From: an uncultured Peptostreptococcaceae bacterium
GTDB lineage: Bacteria; Bacillota; Clostridia; Tissierellales; Peptoniphilaceae
Length of the DNA stretch: 43,644 nt
Direction: 5' to 3'
Assembly: GCA_947283485.1 (NCBI GenBank)
Contig: CAMYOU010000010.1
Location: 1-43,644, forward strand
A model generated the notes under the pieces. It was not told where the DNA came from and did not search any database. It saw only the letters and a program-made list of their open reading frames with translations. The number at the start of each line of letters is the position of its first letter. Within the stretch, counting starts at the first letter, position 1. Positions 1 to 7,938 of the stretch are shown here, one piece after another. A program made the position numbers and the translations under genes.

Positions 1-211
1 GGAGATCGTTCGTATAGACATAGACGGAATTGAGTCCGTCGATGATGCGGATGCCCACGCCGGAATCCCTCCCGAGGTTCATGTTCTCGATTTTTCCCTT
101 GAGCATACTCAAAGAGCGCACATGGCGGTCCTCGAAGAACAGCTCGCTGAATTCGGCGCCGCCTTCGAGTGCCGCTTCGAGCACGTTTTCCATCATGGAT
201 CGATCGATCAT
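1..211 (-). CDS. tldD: TldD/PmbA family metalloprotease, N-terminal part (cut by window edge)
   Basis: The first 70 codons are visible and the gene runs off the left edge. The translation opens MIDRSMMENVLEAALEGGAE, then a segment reading SELFFEDRHV and later GVGIRIIDGLNSVYVYTND, which matches the start of TldD-type proteases (a substrate-binding N-terminal domain; the zinc site is far downstream and not visible). In the family, TldD works with PmbA/TldE to degrade peptides or unfolded proteins in the cytoplasm. The ATG overlaps the purL stop as ATGA and is preceded by an AAAGGCGG ribosome binding site, so it is translationally coupled to purL. TldD versus its paralogue PmbA cannot be settled from this fragment. 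Confidence 0.8.
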   Translation of the reverse strand, partial: MIDRSMMENVLEAALEGGAEFSELFFEDRHVRSLSMLKGKIENMNLGRDSGVGIRIIDGLNSVYVYTNDL

Positions 212-3200
212 GCTTGTCCGCCTTTCGTGTAGTATTCAACGCCTCCTCGAATGAGAAGCTGTTCTTTGTTGCCCGGAATGTTGCGATAGAGTCCGTCTTC
301 ATAGCGTTCGGTGTGTCCCATCTTTCCGACGATCTGTCCGTTCGGCGAAATGAGTCCCTCGATCGCATAATAGGAACCGTTGGGATTATGGGGTCTTGCC
401 ATCGTCGCATGTCCGTCGGAATCGACGTATTGCGTCAAAACCTGACCGTTTTCAAAGAGCCCGCGTGCATCCTCTTCGGTCAAGATAAGACGTCCCTCTC
501 CGTGCGAAACCGCGATTTCATAGATATCGCCCGCTTCACACGCGTTCATCCACGGCGTCTTCGTGGAGATGACTTTGGTCGATACGATCTGAGAAATGTG
601 TCTGCCGATTGCATTGTTAAAGAGCGTCGGGCTGTCTTTTTCGATCGCGCCGATTTTTCCTGTCGGGAGAAGTCCCGATTTCACAAGTGCTTGGAATCCG
701 TTGCAGATTCCTAAGATCAGTCCGCCGCGTGCAAGGAAACGCTCGATTGCGGATTTGACTTTGGCGTTCATGAGGACATTCGCGATGAATTTTCCGCTAC
801 CGTCCGGTTCATCACCTGCCGAAAAGCCGCCGACCAGCGACAAAATATGCGTGTGATCGATCGCATCGGCAAGTTTTGCAACGCTCTGATCGACATCTTC
901 CTTCGTGCGATTGCGGAAGACGACGATTTCGACGCATGCACCCTCCTGTTCGAACGATTTCGCCGTGTCGTATTCGCAGTTGGTGCCGGGAAAGACGGGA
1001 ATCGTGACCGTGGGGTTCTCAATGCGCTCGTGGTAATAGACTTTCCCTGCTCGGGTGAGCGCAAACTCCGTCTCCATCTTCTCGGGGACGGTCTTCGTCG
1101 GATAAACCGACTCATAACGCGCCATCGCCGCTTTCATGAGGCGATCGAGGTCAAGAGACACGCCGTTCATGCGATAGGTGTCGCCGGCGGTCGTGCCGAG
1201 TTTCTCCCACGCGGGATCTTCCACGGTTTCTCTCGTCTCGACGAGGAACGAACCGGGTAAGAAAGCATTCACCGTTGTATCCGTATCGATCTCAAAACCG
1301 GTTTCATTTCCGAATGCGGCTTTGAGAACAGCCTCTAAGATGCCGCCCGTCTTGATCGTCGACGCACTTAAGATATTCTTCTTCTGTCCTTCTTCGTGGA
1401 TGCGTGCAAAATTGCGACGCAAAGCTTCGTAGTCGGGGAGATTTTCTTCAAGCGGATTGTGGCGCACGAGGTAGAGATGTCCATTCCCCTTGAGACTTGC
1501 ATCGATCACTTCGTCTTTTTTCATCGTCGTGACGGCAAAAGTCACGAGTGTCGGCGGTACATGAAGATCTTCAAACGAGCCGCTCATCGAGTCTTTGCCG
1601 CCGATGGCGGGCGTTCCGAATGCCTCTTGCGCCGTGATAAGACCCAAGAGTGCGCTCGTCACTTTCCCCCAACGTGCGGGATCTTTCTCCAGGCGTTCGA
1701 AATATTCCTGACAGGTCAAACGCGCTTTGCGATAGTCCGCGCCGAGTGCCGTCAAGCGTGCAAGTGCCATCACGACGCCGTATTGTGACGAAAGATACGG
1801 ATGATCGTCGGAGATCCGCGGTACAAAGCCGTAGGTCATGATACTCGCGGTCGTCGTCTCGTCAAAAGTCGGGATGAGTGCCACCATGCCTTCTTCGCGC
1901 GTCATCTGCGTCTTGCCGCCGTACGGCATGAGGACGGTGCCCTTCCCGATGGAGGAGTCGAACATCTCGACCATGCCCTTTTGCATCGCAATATTGGGAT
2001 CCGTAAAGAGTGCTTCCGCGGTCTCCTGCGTGAGATCGAAAGCATCCGCGCTGAATGCGTCTTCCCCGCGCTCGGTGTTGATTTCTACAGATTGATGGGA
2101 ACGTGCGCCGTTCGTGTCCAAGAACGCACGTGCGAGATCGACGTAATTTTTCCCATGATAAGAGAGGACGAGTCGTGGATCTTCCGTGACTTTCGCCACG
2201 ACGGTCGCTTCGAGATTCTCCGATGCCGCCAGTGCCAAGAACGCCTCCACGTCGTCGGGTGCGATGACACACGCCATGCGCTCCTGCGATTCGCTGATGG
2301 CAAGCTCCGTGGGATTGAGTCCTTTGTATTTTACAGGCACTTTGTCGAGTTCGACAAAGATTCCGTCCGCGAGTTCTCCGATCGCAACGGAAACGCCGCC
2401 CGCACCGAAGTCATTCGCCTTTTTGATAAGACGCGTCGCCTCGGGATTACGGAATAATCTCTGTAATTTTCTCTCCTCGGGAGCGTTCCCTTTTTGCACT
2501 TCGCTCGCCGATTTCTCGAGAGAGGATTTGGTGTGGGTCTTGGAGGAACCGGTTGCGCCGCCGATGCCGTCGCGCCCCGTGCGCCCGCCCAAAAGGACGA
2601 TGGCATCACCGGGTGCAGGCTTTTTGCGCACGACGTTCTCGATCGGAGCCGCGCCGACAACCGCGCCGATTTCCATGCGTTTGGCAACATAGCCGGGATG
2701 GTAGAGTTCCTCGATATACCCTGCCGTGAGACCGATCTGGTTGCCGTAAGACGCGTACCCTCTGGCTGCGGTCTTTGAAATGATGCGTTGCGGAAGTTTG
2801 TGCGCAAGGGTCGCGTCGATGGGTGCCGTGATGTCCCCTGCGCCCGTGATGCGCATCGCCTGATAAACATAACTTCTTCCGGATAGCGGATCGCGAATCG
2901 CGCCGCCGAGGCAAGTGGATGCACCGCCGAACGGCTCAATCTCTGTCGGGTGATTGTGCGTTTCGTTCTTAAACATGAGTAAGTATTCTTCGTCTTTGCC
3001 GTCCACGTCGACCTGGATCTTGATGGAGCAAGCGTTGATCTCATCGGTCACTTCCATGTCGTCGAGCGTGCCGCGCTTTTTCGATGCGCGACCGACAATG
3101 GTCGCCATGTCCATAAGCGTCGTCGGTTTCTCTAATCTCTTCGTCTCTTCGCGCAGTGCGAGATATTCCGTAAGACTCTTCTCGATCGCGTCCTTCAGTG

Positions 3201-3909
3201 CGCCTTCGCCGATCTCAATCTCGTCGAGTGCCGTCTCAAAAGTCGTGTGCCTGCAGTGATCCGACCAATAGGTATCGAGAACGCGAATCTCCGTTTCATA
3301 TGGATCACGACCCTCTTCTTGAAAATAAGCCTGAATAGAGTCGAGATCCTCGAGTGTCATGGCAAGTCCCATCGAGGTATGAAGTGCTTTCTTCCCGTCT
3401 TCGTCAAGTGCGGTAAAGCCTTCCAAGACGGGGACTTCTTCCACATCGACATTTTCGTCAAATTCCAATACGGAGAGATCTTTTTCGCGTGCCTCGACGG
3501 GATTGATCAAATATTTTTTCATCTCGTCGAAGTCTTTTTCCGAAAGCGATTCGTTCGCAACAAAGAGTTTGCCGCTCGAAATATGAACGTCTTCCGATCC
3601 GCCTACGAGCGTCAAGCATTGCATCGCCGAGTCGGAGCGTTGATCGTATTGTCCGGGCAAAAATTCCATGGCAAAGGAACGTTCGCCAAGCTCAACATGA
3701 TCGTAGATTTCGTCCGTCTGTTTCTCGGCAAGCACATGATTCTTGAGTAGAGAAAGATCCTCTTCTCTTGCGCCGAAGAGATCGTAGATATTGTAGATGG
3801 CGATCGTCTCGAGCGTCCCAAGCTTGAGATTCTCCGTCAGATCGTGGATGAGTCCCTTCTCCTCGATGTCAAACGGCGGGCGTTTTCGAACAAAGATGCG
3901 AAAATTCAT
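208..3909 (-). CDS. purL: Phosphoribosylformylglycinamidine synthase, single-chain clostridial type
   Basis: This 1233-residue protein makes FGAM from FGAR, glutamine and ATP, the fourth step of purine synthesis. The N-terminal and two AIRS-like synthase domains fill roughly residues 1-960, with the recognisable segments YWSDHCRHTTFE and MFKNETHNHPTEIEPFGG. A glutamine amidotransferase domain follows from about residue 985 (FPGTNCEYD). Its nucleophile is C1069 in LGICNGFQ and its catalytic pair is H1199/E1201 in MGHTE. The length and fused glutaminase fit the clostridial PurL type rather than the three-protein PurLQS of Bacillus. The start is supported by TTAAGGAGGATTT just upstream. No other purine gene is adjacent. 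The next gene overlaps its stop by four bases. Confidence 0.96.
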   Translation of the reverse strand: MNFRIFVRKRPPFDIEEKGLIHDLTENLKLGTLETIAIYNIYDLFGAREEDLSLLKNHVLAEKQTDEIYDHVELGERSFAMEFLPGQYDQRSDSAMQCLTLVGGSEDVHISSGKLFVANESLSEKDFDEMKKYLINPVEAREKDLSVLEFDENVDVEEVPVLEGFTALDEDGKKALHTSMGLAMTLEDLDSIQAYFQEEGRDPYETEIRVLDTYWSDHCRHTTFETALDEIEIGEGALKDAIEKSLTEYLALREETKRLEKPTTLMDMATIVGRASKKRGTLDDMEVTDEINACSIKIQVDVDGKDEEYLLMFKNETHNHPTEIEPFGGASTCLGGAIRDPLSGRSYVYQAMRITGAGDITAPIDATLAHKLPQRIISKTAARGYASYGNQIGLTAGYIEELYHPGYVAKRMEIGAVVGAAPIENVVRKKPAPGDAIVLLGGRTGRDGIGGATGSSKTHTKSSLEKSASEVQKGNAPEERKLQRLFRNPEATRLIKKANDFGAGGVSVAIGELADGIFVELDKVPVKYKGLNPTELAISESQERMACVIAPDDVEAFLALAASENLEATVVAKVTEDPRLVLSYHGKNYVDLARAFLDTNGARSHQSVEINTERGEDAFSADAFDLTQETAEALFTDPNIAMQKGMVEMFDSSIGKGTVLMPYGGKTQMTREEGMVALIPTFDETTTASIMTYGFVPRISDDHPYLSSQYGVVMALARLTALGADYRKARLTCQEYFERLEKDPARWGKVTSALLGLITAQEAFGTPAIGGKDSMSGSFEDLHVPPTLVTFAVTTMKKDEVIDASLKGNGHLYLVRHNPLEENLPDYEALRRNFARIHEEGQKKNILSASTIKTGGILEAVLKAAFGNETGFEIDTDTTVNAFLPGSFLVETRETVEDPAWEKLGTTAGDTYRMNGVSLDLDRLMKAAMARYESVYPTKTVPEKMETEFALTRAGKVYYHERIENPTVTIPVFPGTNCEYDTAKSFEQEGACVEIVVFRNRTKEDVDQSVAKLADAIDHTHILSLVGGFSAGDEPDGSGKFIANVLMNAKVKSAIERFLARGGLILGICNGFQALVKSGLLPTGKIGAIEKDSPTLFNNAIGRHISQIVSTKVISTKTPWMNACEAGDIYEIAVSHGEGRLILTEEDARGLFENGQVLTQYVDSDGHATMARPHNPNGSYYAIEGLISPNGQIVGKMGHTERYEDGLYRNIPGNKEQLLIRGGVEYYTKGGQA

Positions 3910-3927
3910 AAATCCTCCTTAAAAAAT

Positions 3928-3956
3928 TTGCTATTCTTCTTCCCATCGGTTATAAT
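3928..3956 (+). promoter_or_regulatory. Promoter of tRNA-Pro
   Basis: TTGCTA and TATAAT are separated by exactly 17 bases. The -10 ends 11 bases before the first base of tRNA-Pro. The element lies between the purL ribosome binding site and the tRNA, so it fires away from purL. Confidence 0.75.
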
Positions 3957-3967
3957 AAACGGGTCAT

Positions 3968-4044
3968 CGGGATGTAGCGCAGCTCGGTAGCGCGTTCCGT
4001 TCGGGACGGAGAGGTCGCAGGTTCAAATCCTGTCATCCCGACCA
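3968..4044 (+). tRNA. tRNA-Pro (anticodon CGG)
   Basis: A full cloverleaf can be drawn. The acceptor CGGGATG pairs with CATCCCG, followed by A and an encoded CCA. The anticodon stem TTCCG/CGGAG (one G-U pair) closes the loop TTCGGGA, giving anticodon CGG, which reads CCG. The T loop is GTTCAAATC. It is a plus-strand gene embedded in minus-strand genes, with its own promoter and terminator. Confidence 0.95.
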
Positions 4045-4072
4045 AGAGCTTCCAGCCGGAAGCTCTTTTTTT
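4045..4072 (+). terminator. Rho-independent terminator of tRNA-Pro
   Basis: AGAGCTTCC and GGAAGCTCT form a perfect 9-bp stem with a four-base loop, directly after the CCA end and followed by a run of T. Confidence 0.9.
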
Positions 4073-4105
4073 GTGCTTCTTGACCCGCTTTGATGAACCA
4101 TCGTC

Positions 4106-4116
4106 ATTATACCACA
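4106..4116 (-). promoter_or_regulatory. Extended -10 promoter, probably for purL
   Basis: On the minus strand TGTGG is followed by TATAAT, an extended -10 (TGN-TATAAT). No good -35 is seen at 16-18 bases. The same TGTGGTA core recurs at the polA, typA and tRNA-Leu promoters. A start about seven bases downstream would give a leader of about 190 bases that runs antisense across tRNA-Pro. Confidence 0.5.
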
Positions 4117-4162
4117 CCCCGCACACCTCCCCGCGCATCATTACCAAAGATTTCACGCCAAT

Positions 4163-4237
4163 AAAAAGCCCGCAAGTCGCGCGCCGTTTTGCTCGGATAG
4201 CGTTCCGAGAAAGGACGATCGCTTCTTGCGGGTTTTT
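4163..4237. terminator. Probable bidirectional terminator downstream of metQ
   Basis: CCCGCAAG (4169-4176) pairs with CTTGCGGG (4225-4232). The outer stem is flanked by A-runs on one side and T-runs on the other, so it can work in both directions. An inner hairpin TCGGA/TCCGA sits in the 48-base loop. It lies just after the metQ stop and would end the metNIQ transcript. Confidence 0.65.
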
Positions 4238-4243
4238 CATTTG

Positions 4244-5053
4244 CTATTTGTCGTTTTCAACAGGGATGACGGTGCCTTTATAGCGATCGAGAATGAATTG
4301 TTTCGTCTTCTCGCTCGTGAGAGCCGCCTTTAATTTTTGGAGGGGTTCGCTGTCAAGCTCGTCTTTCTTGCAGACGACGATGTTGACATACGGGCTTTCC
4401 TTATCCTCGAGCGCGATCGCGTCCGTAAGGGGATTGAGTCCATTCTCCATTGCGAAGTTGCCGTTGATTGCCGCAATCGCCGCGTCTCCATAGGATGCGG
4501 GAATGGCAGCGGCGTCAAGTCGCGTAAATTTGAGATGTTTCGGATTCTCCACGATATCTTTTTCCGTTGCGTCAACGCCTGCATCGTCTTTGAGCTTGAT
4601 GATGCCGAGATGTTGAAGAAGGAGAAGCGGTCTGCCGCTGTTCGTCGTGTCGTTCGGGATCATGACTTCGTCTCCGTCTTTGAGCTCATCAAGGCTCTTG
4701 TATTTGGTGGAATAAATGCCCATCGGCTCGATGTGAACGCTGCACAGAATGGCTGTGTTCTCGCCCTTGGGTTCGTTGGCAAGGAAGTCGTCGTAATAGG
4801 GAATGTGTTGGAAGAAGTTGGCGTCGATTTCGCCTTCAATCAGCGCCTTGTTGACGAGCGGATAGTCAGTGTAGGAGACAATCTCGAGCGTGACGCCTTC
4901 TTTCGCAAGGTCGTCTTTCACTTCATTTAAGATCTCCTGGTGCGGCACGGGTGTCGCTCCGACGCGGATGACATTCTTCTCTCCGCTTTCTTTGGGACCG
5001 CCGCAAGCTGCAACGATCAGTGCAATGAGTAGTACGGGAAATAGTTTTTTCAT
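4244..5053 (-). CDS. metQ: Methionine ABC transporter substrate-binding lipoprotein MetQ
   Basis: This 269-residue NlpA-family lipoprotein captures methionine outside the membrane and delivers it to MetNI. A lipoprotein signal peptide ends in LIVAAC, with C17 as the lipidated cysteine. The mature part carries family landmarks: RVGATPVPHQEILN near the start, the EGEIDANFFQHIPYYD stretch, and the DGDEVMIPNDTTNSGR segment around the ligand site. It is the last gene of metN-metI-metQ and follows metI by 14 bases. Ligand specificity (L- or D-methionine) cannot be read from the sequence, but the AUG-type T-box leader upstream supports methionine. Confidence 0.95.
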   Translation of the reverse strand: MKKLFPVLLIALIVAACGGPKESGEKNVIRVGATPVPHQEILNEVKDDLAKEGVTLEIVSYTDYPLVNKALIEGEIDANFFQHIPYYDDFLANEPKGENTAILCSVHIEPMGIYSTKYKSLDELKDGDEVMIPNDTTNSGRPLLLLQHLGIIKLKDDAGVDATEKDIVENPKHLKFTRLDAAAIPASYGDAAIAAINGNFAMENGLNPLTDAIALEDKESPYVNIVVCKKDELDSEPLQKLKAALTSEKTKQFILDRYKGTVIPVENDK

Positions 5054-5067
5054 TTATAATTCCTCCT

Positions 5068-5703
5068 TTATTTTTTATCCAGGGCTTTGCGAATTGCATT
5101 GCCAGTGAACTGGACAATCTGAACCAATGCGATGATGATGATCACCGCGATGTACAGTGCTTTCGTGTCGCGTCGATAGTATCCGAATTGCAGAGCGAGG
5201 TCACCCAGACCGCCGCCGCCGATCGCGCCTGCGATGGCACTGTACCCGATAAGATTGATAAGCACAATGGTGACGCCGTTGATGATGGAAGGCATTGCCT
5301 CCGGCAACATCACATGTCGTACCATCGTGTATTGGGAAACACCCATGGACTTCGCCGCTTCAATCACGCCGGAGTCGAGTTCATTTAAGGACTGCTCCAT
5401 GATGCGTGCCACAAAGGGAGCGGCACTGATGACGAGCGGCACGATGACCGCCGTCGTTCCCGTGCTGCGCCCCACGATGAAACGCGAGAGCGGGAACAGC
5501 ATGATGATGAGAATAAGAATCGGGATCGAGCGAAAGACATTGATGATCACATCGAGAATGTGATAGATGCGTTTGTTTTCGCGAAGCCCGCCCGTATCCG
5601 TGAGCACAAGGATCACGCCGAGCGGCAGCCCGATCACGAGGGAGAAAAAGGCGGAGACAAACGACATGTATACGGTCTGCCCCGTCGCAAGTAAATAATC
5701 CAT
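5068..5703 (-). CDS. metI: Methionine ABC transporter permease MetI
   Basis: This 211-residue inner-membrane permease has about five hydrophobic segments and the ABC-permease EAA loop around residues 115-135 (GVIEAAKSMGVSQYTMVRHV), which docks on the MetN ATPase. The length is typical of MetI. The start ATG overlaps the metN stop by one base (TAATG), which implies translational coupling. It works with MetQ, which brings the ligand, and MetN, which supplies the energy. Confidence 0.95.
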   Translation of the reverse strand: MDYLLATGQTVYMSFVSAFFSLVIGLPLGVILVLTDTGGLRENKRIYHILDVIINVFRSIPILILIIMLFPLSRFIVGRSTGTTAVIVPLVISAAPFVARIMEQSLNELDSGVIEAAKSMGVSQYTMVRHVMLPEAMPSIINGVTIVLINLIGYSAIAGAIGGGGLGDLALQFGYYRRDTKALYIAVIIIIALVQIVQFTGNAIRKALDKK

Positions 5704-6695
5704 TAAATCACCTCCACAATGACGCCGAGTTCATCGAGATGCGTAAGTGCCCGATCGATTTCTTCGGGTTCGCCGATGAGATCCACGATGAGATAACCGA
5801 CATTGCCGGTTCGTAGCGCATTCATATTGCCGCCACGGAGATTGACGTCCACATTGTATTCGCGGACGAGTCTCGAAATGATCGGCTCGCCGACACTCGC
5901 GTCGTTAAACGACAGCCTGTAGGATTTGCCGCCGAAGTCTCCGTATTCTTCCGTATCGTCCACCGTGCGTTCGACGAGTTCTTTCGTTAAACGCATCTTG
6001 GGGCGAAGGAAGAGATCCTGCACGGTTCCCTCTTCGATGATTCTCCCCTCTTCCATCACGGCGATGCGATCGCAGATCTTCTTCGCGACCTCCATCTGAT
6101 GCGTAATAAGGACGATGGTAAGTCCGAGTTCCTTCGCGCTTTTTTTTAGGAGATCCAAGATATCCGCCGTCGTTCTCGGGTCAAGGGCACTCGTGCCCTC
6201 ATCGGAGAGAAGAAGCTTGGGCCTTGTTGCCAGTGCACGTGCAATCGCCACACGTTGTTTCTGTCCGCCGGAGATCTCCGACGGATACGCGTCTTTTTTC
6301 TCCGAGAGATCGACATAGGCGAGGAGTTCTTTCACACGCGCGTCGATTTCACTCGCGCTCTTTCCGAGTCTGCGAAGCGGAAACGCGATGTTCTCGTACA
6401 CCGTGCGCTGATGAAAGAGATTGAAATGTTGAAAAATCATGCCGATCTCTTTGCGCTTTTCATTCAAAGTCTTTTCGTTCATCGCGGTCATGTCCTCGCC
6501 CTCAAAGAGCACTTTGCCCTCGTCGGGTCGCTCGAGCAAATTGAGACACCGTACAAGCGTCGATTTGCCCGCACCGCTTAATCCGATGAGTCCAAAGATT
6601 TCCCCGTCTTGGACTTCGAACGAAACGTCCTTGACCGCCTTTACCACGCCTTTGTCGGTGTGAAAATTCTTCGATAGATGTTCAACTCTTAGCAT
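5703..6695 (-). CDS. metN: Methionine ABC transporter ATP-binding protein MetN
   Basis: This 330-residue ATPase energises methionine uptake. Walker A is GLSGAGKST (38-46), the ABC signature is ISGGQKQR (141-148) and Walker B is LLLSDEGTSALD (from 161). The C-terminal part, from about residue 255, has the features of a NIL domain (FNDASVGEPIISRLVREYNV and LIVDLIGEPEEIDRAL), the regulatory domain through which methionine shuts the transporter off in the characterised family. TTAGGAGG stands four bases before the ATG. Expression is probably controlled by the T-box leader immediately upstream. metI follows with a one-base overlap. Confidence 0.95.
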   Translation of the reverse strand: MLRVEHLSKNFHTDKGVVKAVKDVSFEVQDGEIFGLIGLSGAGKSTLVRCLNLLERPDEGKVLFEGEDMTAMNEKTLNEKRKEIGMIFQHFNLFHQRTVYENIAFPLRRLGKSASEIDARVKELLAYVDLSEKKDAYPSEISGGQKQRVAIARALATRPKLLLSDEGTSALDPRTTADILDLLKKSAKELGLTIVLITHQMEVAKKICDRIAVMEEGRIIEEGTVQDLFLRPKMRLTKELVERTVDDTEEYGDFGGKSYRLSFNDASVGEPIISRLVREYNVDVNLRGGNMNALRTGNVGYLIVDLIGEPEEIDRALTHLDELGVIVEVI

Positions 6696-6708
6696 ATTGC
6701 CTCCTAAC

Positions 6709-6963
6709 TAAAAAAGCTTCCGCCCCCACATGGGACGAAAGCTCGTGTTACCACCCAATTTTATCTCTTCCTCGCAAAAGAGACCTCCATGAGTACATGC
6801 ATACTCGCGCCGTTGTAACGTGTGCCTGCACGTCGCAGCCTAACCCCAAGGGCTCGGTGCGATGCTCCGAGGCCATTTTCCATCTTCCCTTCCTACGCTT
6901 CTCTCACCAAATGAAGCTTCTCTGTACAGTCACGGGAAAATGTACTCTCCTCTTCGTCGCTTG
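6709..6963 (-). promoter_or_regulatory. T-box riboswitch, specifier AUG (tRNA-Met), controlling metNIQ
   Basis: The leader between the promoter and metN has T-box landmarks. The box GGGTGGTAACACGAG is at about 6742-6756, and its UGGU can pair with an ACCA tRNA end. Stem I can be drawn: GAGG/CCTC closes a specifier loop with AGAGTA on one side and GAAAATGG on the other, above which CATTTTCCC pairs with GGGAAGATG. The distal stem GCTTC/GAAGC carries a GGTG-type loop (6903-6908). The triplet ATG lies at 6876-6874, after a loop-E-like GAA. AAT is the only other plausible register, but the metNIQ genes favour methionine. In the family, uncharged tRNA binding favours the antiterminator and turns the operon on. 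Confidence 0.88.
6710..6743 (-). terminator. Regulated terminator of the T-box leader
   Basis: AGCTTTCGTCCC pairs with GGGGGCGGAAGCT across a short ATGT loop, followed by six T. The 5' arm overlaps the T-box sequence, as expected for mutually exclusive terminator and antiterminator folds. It lies just before the metN ribosome binding site. Confidence 0.88.
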
Positions 6964-6969
6964 TTCGGT

Positions 6970-6998
6970 AGTATACCATATGATTTTTTTGATTGCAA
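6970..6998 (-). promoter_or_regulatory. Promoter of the T-box-metNIQ operon
   Basis: TTGCAA (6998-6993) and TATACT (6975-6970) are 17 bases apart, with TGG before the -10 making it an extended type. Transcription would start near 6963, giving a leader of about 268 bases. The promoter begins only 16 bases after the stop of the upstream hydrolase gene. Confidence 0.8.
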
Positions 6999-7013
6999 GC
7001 TTTTTTTATTTTT

Positions 7014-7928
7014 TTATAAATGTTCCTCGAGCCATGCGAGAAGATCCGCATAAACTTCCGCTTTGTTGGTCTCGTTGAGGATTTCGTGACGCGCCCCTTC
7101 GTAGAGTTTGAGACGCACATCGCGCACACCGGCTTTCTCAAATCCGTCATACACCGATCGTACCCCTTTGCCGGCGTTGCCCACGGGATCCTCTGCGCCC
7201 GAGATCACAAGAAGCGGCAGTTCCCGATCGACCGCCCGAAATGCTTCGCGCGTATTGATCTCGAGCGTGCCTTCGAGCAGATCGAGATAGAAGCGATTGT
7301 CGAAGATAAAGCCGCAATACGGGTCGTCCATGTATTTTTGACAATTTTCATCGTCCCTCGAGAGCCACGCGACAGGAGACGACGATTTGAATTTCTTATT
7401 GTTGGAGCTAAAGAGAAGTTTATTGATCGTCGGACTCTTCGCATCTTCGCCGTGCTTGCGAATCTCCTTGTTGATGACCATTCTCCCGACTTTCGCCGCA
7501 AAACCGGGATGACCCGCCGTGCCCATGATGATTGCACCCCGATAGGCTTCATGCGGCTTCGCAAGGAGCGAACGTAGGAGTAAAGAACCCATACTGTGTC
7601 CCAGCACAAAGAGCGGCAGATCGGGATGTTCTTCTCGGATGACGCGGGAGAGTGCGTGATTGTCCTCCACGACCGTATCCCACGCATGTGCCTTGCCGAA
7701 TGTACCGACATTCTCCACGGCGCCCGCCGTCTTCCCGTGTCCTCTGTGATCTTCTCCGTACACGATATAGCCGTGCGCATTCAAAAAACGTGCAAAATCT
7801 TCATAACGCGCGATATGCTCCGCCATCCCGTGAATGATCTGAAGTGCCGCCTTGGGATTTTCCACATCGTCAAAGACGGTATAGGAAATATCCACGCCGT
7901 CGTTTCGTTTCATCGTGCAATCTCTCAT
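7014..7928 (-). CDS. Alpha/beta hydrolase, monoacylglycerol lipase / lysophospholipase type
   Basis: This 304-residue serine hydrolase resembles bacterial monoacylglycerol lipases. The fold signature IIHGMAEHIARYEDFARFLN comes early. The nucleophile is S112 in LGHSMGS, with likely catalytic D247 (ISGAEDPVG) and H281 (EGARHEIL). No signal peptide is seen, so a cytoplasmic role on lipid esters is likely; the substrate is unknown. I start at 7928 rather than at the longer in-frame ATG because AGGAGGAG sits just before it and the extension overlaps the RNase gene. It is the last gene of the nusG_II-to-hydrolase run, ten bases after the RNase gene. The metN promoter follows directly and no clear terminator was found. 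Confidence 0.85.
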   Translation of the reverse strand: MRDCTMKRNDGVDISYTVFDDVENPKAALQIIHGMAEHIARYEDFARFLNAHGYIVYGEDHRGHGKTAGAVENVGTFGKAHAWDTVVEDNHALSRVIREEHPDLPLFVLGHSMGSLLLRSLLAKPHEAYRGAIIMGTAGHPGFAAKVGRMVINKEIRKHGEDAKSPTINKLLFSSNNKKFKSSSPVAWLSRDDENCQKYMDDPYCGFIFDNRFYLDLLEGTLEINTREAFRAVDRELPLLVISGAEDPVGNAGKGVRSVYDGFEKAGVRDVRLKLYEGARHEILNETNKAEVYADLLAWLEEHL

Positions 7929-7938
7929 CTTGCTCCTC

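Noticed and set aside
3950..4240. 96-codon minus-strand frame containing GMTGFEPATSPSRTERATELRY
   Set aside because: It is the antisense of tRNA-Pro and its terminator, a well-known spurious translation; no ribosome binding site or homology of its own.
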